Source: Bacteroidetes bacterium 4572_114 (lineage in GTDB: Bacteria; Bacteroidota; Bacteroidia; Bacteroidales; 4484-276). Taken from it: DNA of 23,778 nucleotides. Location: contig NIVA01000100.1 of NCBI GenBank assembly GCA_002254335.1, positions 1-23,778 of the forward strand. Direction: 5' to 3'. The translations under genes were made by a program, and so were the position numbers. Numbering within the stretch: position 1 is the stretch's first letter; every line of letters starts with the position of its first letter. Below the pieces are notes generated by a model. The model saw only the letters and a program-made list of their open reading frames with translations. It had not been told where the DNA came from and ran no database searches. Positions 1 through 7,547 of the stretch are shown here, one piece after another.

Positions 1-1
1 G

Positions 2-832
2 AAGAACATCGTGGAGGGCGATCTGATAACAATTGATCCTGAAAAACGGACAAACGATATCCTAATCTCGAAACGGATTGCCGACAAACTTGAATTTAAC
101 CTGGGCGATGAAGTACGCATATATTTTATCAACCCTGACGAAATTAGTCCACGAGGGAGAAAATTCACAATAAAAGGCATCTATGAAACCGGGCTGGAAG
201 AGTTTGATGACCTGTTTGTTATTGGCGATATCCGGCACATACAAAAGCTCAACAACTGGGAAAGCAACCAGGTGAGCGGCTTTGAGGTTTATGTTGATGA
301 CTTCAGGGATATGGGCGGGGCGTACAAGTTGGTTTATAACACGATTGGTTATCACCTGAACGCAGAATCCATCCAGGACCTTTACCCTCAAATTTTCGAC
401 TGGCTCGACCTGCAGGACATCAATGTTATTATTATCCTGATTTTGATGATTGCCGTTGCCACCATTAATATGGTCTCCACACTACTGATCCTCATCCTGG
501 AAAAGACAAATATGATCGGCATATTGAAAGCACTGGGAACGAAGAATACATCAGTTAGAAAAGTGTTCCTGTACAATGCCGTTTACATCATTGGCAAAGG
601 GTTGTTGTGGGGAAACCTGTTTGGCCTGACCATCGCCATCCTGCAACAGCAATTTGGTTTCATTGGCCTCGACCAGGAATCCTATTATGTGAGCGCCGTC
701 CCCATTCAACTTGAACTCCTGCCCATTGTGTTGCTCAACATCGGTATATTGGCCATCTGCATACTTTTCCTGCTTATTCCATCCTACATAATTACAAAAA
801 TCAGCCCGGTGAAAGCGATTAGGTGGGAGTGA
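2..832 (+). CDS. FtsX/LolC-LolE-type ABC transporter permease, 3' part (5' end outside window)
   Basis: The open frame runs in from the window edge: the codons before the GTG at 11 are in frame and read KNI, so the true start lies upstream. The visible 277 residues hold the end of an extracytoplasmic MacB-PCD-like domain (about residues 1-135). Three membrane segments follow: one starting with VIIILILMIAVATINMVS, one with YIIGKGLLWGNLFGL, and one with LLPIVLLNIGILAICILF. The protein ends in the P-V-K-A-I-R tail usual for FtsX permeases. The cytoplasmic loop EKTNMIGILKALGTKNTSVRK is the typical coupling helix region. LolC/LolE-like permeases release lipoproteins from the inner membrane or drive related envelope export. 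The ATPase partner is not in view, so lipoprotein release is an inference. The family call is firm. Confidence 0.88.
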   Translation, partial: KNIVEGDLITIDPEKRTNDILISKRIADKLEFNLGDEVRIYFINPDEISPRGRKFTIKGIYETGLEEFDDLFVIGDIRHIQKLNNWESNQVSGFEVYVDDFRDMGGAYKLVYNTIGYHLNAESIQDLYPQIFDWLDLQDINVIIILILMIAVATINMVSTLLILILEKTNMIGILKALGTKNTSVRKVFLYNAVYIIGKGLLWGNLFGLTIAILQQQFGFIGLDQESYYVSAVPIQLELLPIVLLNIGILAICILFLLIPSYIITKISPVKAIRWE

Positions 833-983
833 TGAGTGATGATTTATTATTTACTATTTACTATTTATGATTTGAGGTTTATGGTTGTGGATTGGCTTCT
901 GTTGCTTTCTTTGGCTAACGATTTGGTTTATATTTTTGATAAATAGTACAATATCAGCTCCTTTGGATGTTAGTCCCGTTTTT

Positions 984-1099
984 ACCACTTAGGCACTAAG
1001 GGCACTTAGAAACACTAAGGGCAAGAATTATTTGTAATAAATCACATGCACACCATATTTTTCCTAAGTGAATCTCCGTGCCCTCAGTGCCTTAGTGGT
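984..1099. repeat. Imperfect inverted repeat of 37-bp arms
   Basis: The left arm is 984-1020 (accacttaggcactaaggg and onward). The right arm is 1063-1099 and, reverse-complemented, reads nearly the same (accactaaggcactgaggg). The arms are separated by 42 bp. The 833-983 stretch before it is AT-rich and I see no gene in it. The arms carry the short word CACTAAGG several times, as low-complexity intergenic repeats in Bacteroidota often do. It follows the permease gene and precedes the heptamer array. Confidence 0.7.
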
Positions 1100-1120
1100 T
1101 TCCTCACAGTATGGATGGTT

Positions 1121-1239
1121 AATCGTCAATCAACAATCGTCAATCAACAATCGTCAATCATCAATCGTCAATCATCAATCAACAATCGTCAATCATCAAT
1201 CGAAAATCATCAATCATCAATCGTCAATCATCAATCAAC
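1121..1239. repeat. Heptamer tandem array, 17 units of AATCNNC
   Basis: Seventeen consecutive 7-bp units keep register from 1121 to 1239. Units alternate among AATCGTC, AATCATC and AATCAAC, with one AATCGAA. The array stops 4 bp before the stop codon of the minus-strand APS reductase gene. Open frames through it encode only repeats of S-I-N-N-R-Q and are not genes. It has the form of a minisatellite. Confidence 0.9.
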
Positions 1240-1243
1240 AACC

Positions 1244-1874
1244 CTACTTCACATGTAGCCCACACTCCTTATGCCCGGCGTTCTCCCACCACCAGCGGCC
1301 TGCACGGATATCTTCACCTGGCTGGACAGCGCGGGTACATGGCTGGCAACCAATACTCGGAAAGCCCTGTTTGTGTAAATTATTGTAGGGGATATTTTTC
1401 ATTTCAATATAATCCCAAACCTGCTGCTCGCCCCACTCAATCAAAGGGTTGAGCTTTATCATCCCGTTTTTTTCATCCCATTCGACCACATTTAAGTTTT
1501 CGCGGGTAACCAACTGAGATTTCCTTAACCCGCTGATCCACACATCCAGCCCTTGCAGCGCACGTTTCAACGGGACCATTTTTCTGATGTGGCAACATTG
1601 TTTCCTGTTTTCGATGTTATCATAAAAAAGGTTGATCCCCTTTTGCTTCACCATTTCCTCTACTTGCTGCCGTTCAGGGAAAAATACCTCGATATTTATC
1701 TTGTAGCGTGCATTCGTCCTGTCGATCACATCATAGGTTTCGGCGAACATCCTACCAGTATCCAGGGTGAAAACCCTCGCTTTATTGTCAATTGAAGCAA
1801 TCATTTCGGTAAGCACCTGGTCTTCTGCGCCCATGCTCGATGCCAAAGCAAGTCTCTTTCAAGTTTTGTTCCAT
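1244..1874 (-). pseudogene. cysH: Assimilatory APS reductase (CysH family) with 5' internal deletion and frameshift
   Basis: Numbered from the TTG at 1846, the main frame gives 200 residues of a thioredoxin-dependent adenylyl-sulfate reductase. It has the PP-loop motif SSMGAEDQVLT (3-13), the cysteine pairs CCHIRK (84-85) and CQPC (167, 170) that bind the 4Fe-4S cluster, and the catalytic ECGLH tail (Cys195). The two cysteine pairs mark the APS-using type rather than the E. coli PAPS type. The enzyme makes sulfite from APS in cysteine synthesis. The reading frame has a stop (1859-1861) just upstream of the PP-loop. An ATG at 1872-1874, about 25 nt downstream of a good -7 box, starts the usual family N-terminus MEQNLKE but in another frame. 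About 30 residues normally present between that start and the PP-loop are missing. Initiation at the TTG would give a protein lacking its N-terminal helices. Real decay and sequence error are both possible. Confidence 0.8.
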
Positions 1875-1901
1875 TAGTAATTTGCTGAGTGAAATAATGG
1901 G

Positions 1902-1909
1902 CAAAAGTA
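1902..1909 (-). promoter_or_regulatory. Bacteroidota -7 box before the APS reductase gene
   Basis: On the minus strand the site reads TACTTTTG, a full match to TAnnTTTG. It sits about 27 nt before the ATG at 1874, which supports that ATG, not the internal TTG, as the original start. No clear -33 TTTG was found. Confidence 0.55.
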
Positions 1910-2030
1910 TAAAAATGTCACGATTTGTGTTTTGGGTTAAATTGTCTATTATTACACAAAACAACTATACGGCCACAAGATTAACCCTGCCCCGCTACTG
2001 AACCTAATCATTAGTGCCTGACGTTCATAT

Positions 2031-3500
2031 TTATCTCTTCACCCACTTCCCCGAACCAACCAACCGGTTTTGCCATAAGATGCGGTAGGTATAAGTCCCT
2101 GTAGGCAACCGGCCGGTGTTTATTTCCATTAACCGGCCATTTAGTATTTCACGGGCAACTGCTTTTCCTGCCATATCAAACATCTCGAACACTGCGCCGT
2201 TAATTTGCGGGCCTGATTGGATTTTTAAATAGCTGCTGCCGGGGTTTGGGTAAACTATGGCATCGTGAAGTTCAATCGGTGTTGGCTGGTCTTCGATGCC
2301 GGTAATAAGGCCGTTACTATCAATTTTAATAATTAAAAGGTCATGATCGTAATTACCGGGTTCATAATCATATTTTGAACAAGCAAGGAGGTAGCAATTA
2401 TCCGATGACATTTGGGTGTCCCAAACAAGATAAAATGAATCTCCGCCAATAAATTTTTGCCAGATAATATCAAATTCCGAATCAACTTTGTTAATCATGA
2501 CCCATGATGGGTCCTGCTGCCACGGCCACTCGGGCGGGTAAAGGTTTGCCATGCCTGAAAAATATATCTCATTTGTGCCTTGAAAATCAAAACTTCGATT
2601 AACCGCCGGTTTGGACAGGGTGTCATAATCTAATCCATAAGAATTAGCTTTTATAACCTGATTTGTAACCGTGTTTTCCATTATTTTAATTCCACGTATT
2701 TCACCAGGGGTATTTGTACCACCTGAAATGATGTAACTGGTATCTGAAATCCACTTGGTAGAATATTGGCCAAAAAGATCCTGTGGGATTGAGTCGATAT
2801 TCTCCAAATTGAAATCCTGGTCGAAAACTAGTTTTTTACCTACCGGCCACTCAACAGGTAAATCATAATACCCAACCGAAAATACATAAAACCCCGGTTG
2901 GTCTTTTCTATCAAGGAACCCAAAACAATACTGAGAATAAGGGATTTCAACTTGCCTGTAATTCAGGCTATCGCCATATTCCGATATGTGATAGAGACAA
3001 ATGTCCAAAAGTCTATCAGTATGATATGCTGAAAATAGTATTGAATAGCTCCCATCTTGCATTTGTATTGCCTGAAAACCTGAAGCAAATTCATACCCAT
3101 CTCCAATTTTCAAAATTTTCTTATCGGTTATTTCAAAATTTTCATTTAAGTAATAAATCAGCATATTGCTATACAATTCGTTTTCTGTTCGATAACTGCC
3201 AAACAGGATGTAACCATTTTGTCTTGTTATTATTTCTCCAAATAAAAATGAAGTGTCCTGTGATGTAAAATCAACTATATCAATAATATTACCATCTGTT
3301 GAAATTGTAAGTATATGTGATGATACTTTTTGTTGAGGAATAGTATTGGATGTAAACAATACCAGATAATTATTATTGTCCTCAATGATTTTGCCTGGAG
3401 TGTCATAGGTTTCCGGGATTTTATAAAGCAAGTTAAAAGTTGTTTGTGCATGAATAACCCCATAAGATATGCATAATATGATGATGAGTTTTTTTTTCAT
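2031..3500 (-). CDS. Secreted protein with T9SS type A C-terminal sorting domain
   Basis: The protein has 489 residues. A Sec signal peptide (MKKKLIIILCISYGVIHAQ, cut after HA or AQ) opens it. Residues about 30-400 contain repeated beta-strand units with G-Y-I-L-F-G and Y-I-I-S-G-G type motifs, which suggest a propeller-like fold, though I recognise no catalytic motif. The last 75 residues are a T9SS type A sorting domain: a YPNPGSSYLKIQ start, a central FDMAGKAV strand, LPTGTYTYRI, and a basic end KWVKR. Such domains send cargo across the outer membrane through the Por machinery, after which they are cut off or attached to A-LPS. The cargo function is unknown. It lies downstream of the lipoprotein gene on the same strand, with a terminator-like hairpin between, so it is probably transcribed separately or by read-through. 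Confidence 0.9.
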   Translation of the reverse strand: MKKKLIIILCISYGVIHAQTTFNLLYKIPETYDTPGKIIEDNNNYLVLFTSNTIPQQKVSSHILTISTDGNIIDIVDFTSQDTSFLFGEIITRQNGYILFGSYRTENELYSNMLIYYLNENFEITDKKILKIGDGYEFASGFQAIQMQDGSYSILFSAYHTDRLLDICLYHISEYGDSLNYRQVEIPYSQYCFGFLDRKDQPGFYVFSVGYYDLPVEWPVGKKLVFDQDFNLENIDSIPQDLFGQYSTKWISDTSYIISGGTNTPGEIRGIKIMENTVTNQVIKANSYGLDYDTLSKPAVNRSFDFQGTNEIYFSGMANLYPPEWPWQQDPSWVMINKVDSEFDIIWQKFIGGDSFYLVWDTQMSSDNCYLLACSKYDYEPGNYDHDLLIIKIDSNGLITGIEDQPTPIELHDAIVYPNPGSSYLKIQSGPQINGAVFEMFDMAGKAVAREILNGRLMEINTGRLPTGTYTYRILWQNRLVGSGKWVKR

Positions 3501-3514
3501 ATTTTAAGTAATTT

Positions 3515-3562
3515 AAAAAAGAGTGCCCTAAATATTGCCCTTGCAAAGCAATTACAGGGCAC
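3515..3562 (-). terminator. Rho-independent terminator after the lipoprotein gene
   Basis: On the minus strand the arms GTGCCCT (3556-3562) and AGGGCAC (3523-3529) enclose a partly paired interior and are followed by TCTTTTTT (3515-3522). It lies 34 nt past the stop of the lipoprotein gene and 14 nt before the start of the T9SS gene. Confidence 0.7.
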
Positions 3563-3596
3563 CCTAAATTTATAGCTGCAATTTTTTTACAACAAA

Positions 3597-4607
3597 TTAC
3601 AGATCGATTGGTGGCTCCGATGCAATATGCCTGATACCATAAGTGTACATTGTTTTGTGAAGATATGCCCCAATCCCCAAATCATTGATTTGATCCCACT
3701 CTACAACACCACTTACAAGATGTTTCCCTGCAGGTTTATTGTCTTCCATTATATATACCACTCCTTCGTAAAGGTAGTAGTTCATTTCGTCTGGCGATAA
3801 GCAAGGATGTTCCAGAGGAGGTTCAATAAACTCAAGTGCAAACAAGCGATAATAACCAAAAGGATTATTTGGGTCAGGATAGTCCCACGGGTCAAAATAA
3901 CCGAGGGTTTCCTCGTCAGTAAAGTAAACTTTTCCGGGATAAACACTGATCGGATGATTGATGTAGTAGTCTAATTCGGTTGAAGCATCCTCTCCAAGGT
4001 TTTGCCCTATGTACTGGTCGCATTTACCAAAGCCCCTGCCCCAATACCAGTAATCAGTAGTGCCAAACTGGCCATATTCCAAAACACCACTTCCCTCGGC
4101 AAAACCAGCTTTTACATGCAGTTCCGTTGAATTATCTGCTGCCGTTACAGCTTCAACATCAACCACCAGAAGGCTCTTGTCCTCCGAGGCTATTGCATGG
4201 TATTTAGCGCTCAAACTGTCTTTAACCTGCTGATAGGCCAAATCAACATCAGCCAATAGAACCCCCTGGTTGTTGACAGGAATTGTGATTTTTGCCGAAT
4301 CGCGTAGGATACGGTCAAAAGGAACTCCTGCCCTGGCGTAGGTATAGTTGAGGGTAGCCTCAACATACCAAACCACACTGTCAACGGCCATAGTTTCGCC
4401 GCTTTTAAACTGCGGGTTTTCGCGTAAGTGTTCCAATTTGCTTTTAAACGCCCTGATCTTGTTTTCGATCAGGATGTCGGCTTTGGATTGGGAGATTTCG
4501 GGCGGGGAACTGGTAAGTTCCGTTTGATCTTGTTTTGAGCACGAAACAAAAATTGCGGCAATGATAAACATGCCTGCTATCGGTAATAATAAATGTTTGT
4601 ACTTCAT
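3597..4607 (-). CDS. Lipoprotein of unknown function
   Basis: The protein has 336 residues. Its N-terminus is a lipoprotein signal, with hydrophobic residues 5-20 and a lipobox-like FVSC putting the lipidated cysteine at 23. A polar linker follows, then a short charged helix (about 45-65). The rest is mixed alpha/beta without motifs I recognise. The C-terminal half is rich in Tyr, Trp and Pro (DYWYWGRGFGKCDQY, FDPWDYPDPNNPFGYY) and has cysteines near 195 and 268 that could pair. I cannot assign a function. It is probably anchored to the outer membrane. The following gene on the strand is a T9SS cargo protein, but a terminator separates them. A -7 box lies 214 nt upstream, leaving a long leader that contains an AG microsatellite. 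Confidence 0.8.
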   Translation of the reverse strand: MKYKHLLLPIAGMFIIAAIFVSCSKQDQTELTSSPPEISQSKADILIENKIRAFKSKLEHLRENPQFKSGETMAVDSVVWYVEATLNYTYARAGVPFDRILRDSAKITIPVNNQGVLLADVDLAYQQVKDSLSAKYHAIASEDKSLLVVDVEAVTAADNSTELHVKAGFAEGSGVLEYGQFGTTDYWYWGRGFGKCDQYIGQNLGEDASTELDYYINHPISVYPGKVYFTDEETLGYFDPWDYPDPNNPFGYYRLFALEFIEPPLEHPCLSPDEMNYYLYEGVVYIMEDNKPAGKHLVSGVVEWDQINDLGIGAYLHKTMYTYGIRHIASEPPIDL

Positions 4608-4724
4608 TGTAAATTAGTTTTAAATTATTTAAGGGAAAAAAGGAAATAAAAAATCTGTTGAAGTTAAAAATGGTAACTAATGGCGGTATCTGCCTGGCGG
4701 GCCCCTGCCCTTAAATGGATAATA

Positions 4725-4744
4725 AGAGAGAGAGAGAGAGAGAG
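4725..4744. repeat. (AG)10 microsatellite
   Basis: Ten uninterrupted AG dinucleotides lie 118 bp upstream of the lipoprotein start. They fall between that start and a candidate -7 box at 4821-4828, so they would lie in the transcribed leader. Confidence 0.95.
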
Positions 4745-4820
4745 TAAATCAATGAGTTACGTTGGTTGGCCAAATAAGCGTTGATGTGTGCCATGGGTTA
4801 AAGAGTTTAAATTGGTGGGG

Positions 4821-4828
4821 CAAATATA
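4821..4828 (-). promoter_or_regulatory. Candidate -7 box for the lipoprotein gene
   Basis: The minus strand reads TATATTTG, matching TAnnTTTG and identical to the box before the T9SS gene at 22650-23576. It would give a leader of about 205 nt. No -33 TTTG was found at the expected distance, so this is tentative. Confidence 0.35.
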
Positions 4829-4945
4829 ATTGAATTATTTGAATCACTAAATATTTTAAGACATTTTTACACCCAGAACATCAAAACAATATTTAGTCAG
4901 TAAAATAGAATTGATACGGCGAAAAGCAGGAAATAGATTGAGCAT

Positions 4946-5252
4946 GGGACGAAGCGGCAGGCCCGCCTGAATGACGCAGTCGGGCAGGGATTGGAGTGGT
5001 AGCTTGACGAAATGGCGACAGATTTTTTTGTTGGCAGGCGCCTGCCTCGCCATCGCACAAGCCATTGCGGGCGGCAAGACGAGGAGGCTGACGAAGCCCG
5101 CCTTGCTCGCCTCGCTGTAGCTCCGGCGAAGCGGGCCGGCGAGGCAGGGAAGCCCACGCACTGTTTACAAAAAAACTGCCGGCATGAGACAACTACAAAC
5201 GGAAAGCCCGCCTACGCTGCGCTTCGGACGGGCAGGCCTGGTTCAGCCGCCC
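4946..5252 (+). repeat. Dispersed hairpin element, copy A (enlarged)
   Basis: This is the longest of four related copies (others at 7040-7186, 9859-10012 and 20541-20608). Shared landmarks in order are GACGAAGCGG, CAGGGATTGGAGTGGTAGCT, the left stem CAGATTTTTTTGT (5019-5031), the right stem ACAAAAAAACTG (5167-5178), CATGAGACAACTACAAACGG, GGAAAGCCCG, and the end TTCAGCCGCCC. Compared with copies B and C it has three extra GC-rich palindromic inserts: near 4958-4985, in the loop near 5036-5150, and near 5209-5240. Open frames through it on both strands read as repeat, not protein. It occupies most of the gap 4608-5272 between the lipoprotein and the symporter gene. Confidence 0.85.
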
Positions 5253-5272
5253 AAATAAAAAATCAATCCACC

Positions 5273-6922
5273 CTACCAAAACACCGAATAAAGCACAACC
5301 AAAATAATCAGAATGGCATAAGCTGCAATGTTAAATACTTTACCCGTATGGAACATTTTATTGGTCAACGATATCCCTTTCGGGTCGTCATCCTGCTTAT
5401 TGGTCGAAAGGCTCACCATTGCTATTACGGTCATTGTGATGAGGAAAGTATAGAACATCTGATCCATCCACGGCAAACCGAGAGCGGGTATTTTTAGGAG
5501 GAGCGCCACCGGGATTGAAGCAAGGATGCCGACAATAGCACCTCTGTTGGTGGCCTTTTTATAGAACAGGCCCAGCATAAACACTGCGAGGATACCGGGG
5601 CTTACAAGGCCGGTATATTCCTGGATATATTGAAATGCCTGTTCGATATTGCCAAGTGCCGGAGCTACAAAAACCGCAATAAGCAGGGCAAAAGCACCTG
5701 AAATACGGCCAATGGCCACGTCTTTATTTTTGGCTCTCTTATTTTCGAAATAGGGTTTATATATATCCATGGTAAAAATGGTTGATGTGGAATTGACCAT
5801 CGAGGCAAGCGAGGAAACAATTGCCGCTGCCAACGCCGCCACAACCAGCCCTTTTAACCCGGCAGGAATAAAAGTACTGATGAGCCAGGGATATGCTTTA
5901 TCATAATTTAATGTGCCATCGGCTTTGGTAAAGGCATCTTGCACGCCATCAATCATTGCGGTACCGGCAGGTTCGGTAAACATCACATATGCGATGATTC
6001 CCGGAATTACCACAAAAAGAGGGATCAGAAGTTTGAGAAATGCTGCAAAAATAATCCCCCTCTGCGATTCCTTTAAACTTTTGGCCGCCAACGTGCGTTG
6101 GATAATATATTGGTTAAAGCCCCAGTAATAAAGGTTTGCCACCCACATGCCGCCAATCAGGACAGCAATGCCGGGCAGGTTCATAAATTCGGGGTTATCT
6201 TTTTTAAGTATCATGTGAAATTTATCCCCTGCCGTTTCGTAAACATGCGAAAGCCCGTTGAATATGCCACCATCAGGAGTTACGTGGTTCAACGCAATGA
6301 TGGTAGTGATGAAGCCCCCGATTACCAGCAATGTAACCTGCACAACATCCGTCCAGGCCACGGCAGCCAGGCCACCATAAATGGAATAAGCCGCAGCAAA
6401 ACATGCGAGGGCAATTATGGCGGGAAATATCATGCTCCCGTCGCCATTGCCAAGAATGGTGTCGATGGCCTTCCCGCCAAGGAAAAGCACGGAAGTAAGA
6501 TTGACGAAAATAAAGAGGCCGATCCAGAAAACAGCGAGAATGGTTTTCAGGTTTGTGCTGTAACGTTTTTCGATGAACTGGGGGATGGTATAAAGTCCTT
6601 TCTCAATAAAAACAGGAAGAAAATATTTACCAACAATGATCAGCGTAATCGCCGCCATCCATTCGTAAGAAGCGATGGCCAGCCCAATAGCCATCCCCGA
6701 CCCCGACATACCTATCATTTGTTCGGCCGAAATGTTGGCCGCTATCAGCGAAGCACCAATTGCCCACCAGGGAAGTGATTTTCCGGCCAAAAAATAATCC
6801 TCGGCATTTCGCTCATGCCCTTTTTTCTTTCTCGAAACAAACAGGCCAAGGCTTAGTATCAGCACGGCGTATGCAATAAAAATGATGTAATCGATTGTTG
6901 AAAATCCCATTTCGACAGCCAT
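5273..6922 (-). CDS. Sodium/sugar symporter, SSS family (vSGLT-like)
   Basis: The protein has 549 residues and 13-14 hydrophobic segments, full length for the family. It is very close to Vibrio SGLT in the segments I can recall. NISAEQMIGMSGSG (63-76) and ASYEWMAAITLIIVGKYFLP carry the sugar ligands Gln68 and Glu87. VANLYYWGFNQYIIQRTLAA gives Asn263 and Tyr266. FLKL gives Lys297. AAAIVSSLASM gives the Na+ site serines 370-371. All match vSGLT galactose and sodium contacts, so uptake of galactose, glucose or a similar hexose with Na+ at the inner membrane is likely. The gene is divergent from an exported aldose 1-epimerase at 7548, a frequent pairing because the transporter takes one anomer. 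Two starts are possible (Met1 or Met5). I saw no clear -7 box. Confidence 0.93.
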   Translation of the reverse strand: MAVEMGFSTIDYIIFIAYAVLILSLGLFVSRKKKGHERNAEDYFLAGKSLPWWAIGASLIAANISAEQMIGMSGSGMAIGLAIASYEWMAAITLIIVGKYFLPVFIEKGLYTIPQFIEKRYSTNLKTILAVFWIGLFIFVNLTSVLFLGGKAIDTILGNGDGSMIFPAIIALACFAAAYSIYGGLAAVAWTDVVQVTLLVIGGFITTIIALNHVTPDGGIFNGLSHVYETAGDKFHMILKKDNPEFMNLPGIAVLIGGMWVANLYYWGFNQYIIQRTLAAKSLKESQRGIIFAAFLKLLIPLFVVIPGIIAYVMFTEPAGTAMIDGVQDAFTKADGTLNYDKAYPWLISTFIPAGLKGLVVAALAAAIVSSLASMVNSTSTIFTMDIYKPYFENKRAKNKDVAIGRISGAFALLIAVFVAPALGNIEQAFQYIQEYTGLVSPGILAVFMLGLFYKKATNRGAIVGILASIPVALLLKIPALGLPWMDQMFYTFLITMTVIAMVSLSTNKQDDDPKGISLTNKMFHTGKVFNIAAYAILIILVVLYSVFW

Positions 6923-7039
6923 AGTTTAAGATTTTATTGTTGATTTCTGAAAAAGTGCTGCAAGATATAAAATAATCTTTTTGTTTATCGAAAGGAGTGA
7001 AATTCTAACCTCTCAGCTCTAAGTTTTTACTTATAATTT

Positions 7040-7186
7040 GGGCGGCTAAACCGGGCTTTCCGTTTGTAGTTGTCTCATGCCGGCTGGTTTTTGTAGGCGG
7101 TGCGTGGGCTTCGTTCCTCAGCCTCCGCCCACCAACAAAAACTTCAGCCGCCATTTCAACAAGCTACCACTTCAATCCCTGCCGCG
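7040..7186 (-). repeat. Dispersed hairpin element, copy B
   Basis: This is the most regular full copy and reads on the minus strand. It runs GCGGCAGGGATTGAAGTGG, then TAGCTTGTTGAAATGGCGG, then stem CTGAAGTTTTTGT, apical loop with GAGGCTGAGGAACGAAG, stem ACAAAAACCAG, CCGGCATGAGACAACTAC, and finally GGAAAGCCCGGTTTAGCCGC. The outer arms also pair (GTAG..TTGTT..ATGGCGGCTG against CAGCCGGCATGAGACAACTAC), so nearly the whole element folds back on itself. It lies in the symporter-epimerase gap. The rest of 6923-7279 shows nothing recognisable. Confidence 0.85.
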
Positions 7187-7279
7187 GCATCCTCATCTAT
7201 GAATCTTTATCGTATCTATTTCCCTTAGAAACTTTTTGTCGTTAAGATAGCTATCGTACCCACATTGTCCCGATGAATG

Positions 7280-7312
7280 AAACCTAACAGGTTTTTAAAA
7301 CCTGTTAGGTTT
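7280..7312. repeat. 33-bp palindrome, copy 1
   Basis: Perfect palindrome AAACCTAACAGGTTTT and its complement around a single central T. An identical copy is at 7501-7533 and a half copy is at 7384-7400. It is a short dispersed palindrome with no protein of its own. Confidence 0.9.
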
Positions 7313-7468
7313 TCAACGAATCACTTCAGGCCCGGTGCGTTTTAAAAACGCACCGGGTCTTGTTGGGACGCATTCCCTAAGTTAAAACCTGTTAGGTTTT
7401 CAGCGAATCACTTCAGGCCCGGTGCGTTTTGAAAACGCGCCGGGTCTTGTTGGGACGCATTCCCTAAG
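7297..7468. repeat. Tandem duplication of an 85-bp unit, period 87
   Basis: The unit 7297-7381 is repeated at 7384-7468 with three substitutions. Each unit contains half of the AACCTAACAGG palindrome, the words CGAATCACTTCAGG and TTGTTGGGACGCATTCCCTA, and a long hairpin (7331-7357 in unit 1). The hairpin arms are CCCGGTGCGTTTT and AAAACGCACCGGG. Unit 2 changes one arm to AAAACGCGCCGGG, which turns a T-A pair into a T-G pair. Confidence 0.9.
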
Positions 7469-7490
7469 CGACTTTAAGTCGCTAAGGGAA
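7460..7490. repeat. 31-bp inverted repeat TTCCCTAAGCGACTT
   Basis: The arms TTCCCTAAGCGACTT and AAGTCGCTAAGGGAA flank a single T, with one arm mismatch. A diverged copy is at 20615-20645, there directly beside hairpin element copy D. Confidence 0.85.
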
Positions 7491-7500
7491 TAAACGAGTG

Positions 7501-7533
7501 AAACCTAACAGGTTTTTAAAACCTGTTAGGTTT
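7501..7533. repeat. 33-bp palindrome, copy 2, just before the epimerase start
   Basis: Identical to 7280-7312. It ends 14 bp before the ATG of the aldose 1-epimerase gene. It would therefore occupy the promoter or leader and could mask the ribosome site when folded as RNA. The word TAGGTTTT at 7527-7534 is one base from the -7 consensus. Confidence 0.9.
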
Positions 7534-7547
7534 TCCCAAACCTGAGC

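Noticed and set aside
1121..1239. CRISPR-like array
   Set aside because: Units are 7 bp with no spacers, and there are no cas genes.
1046..1388. Two overlapping plus-strand open frames through the heptamer array
   Set aside because: The products are only repeats of S-I-N-N-R-Q type residues dictated by the 7-bp unit. The frames overlap the real cysH 3' end on the other strand.
4856..5497. Several frames of 86-161 codons on both strands
   Set aside because: They lie within hairpin element copy A and run into the symporter gene antisense. Composition is Arg/Pro/Ala repeat-like and there is no conserved motif.
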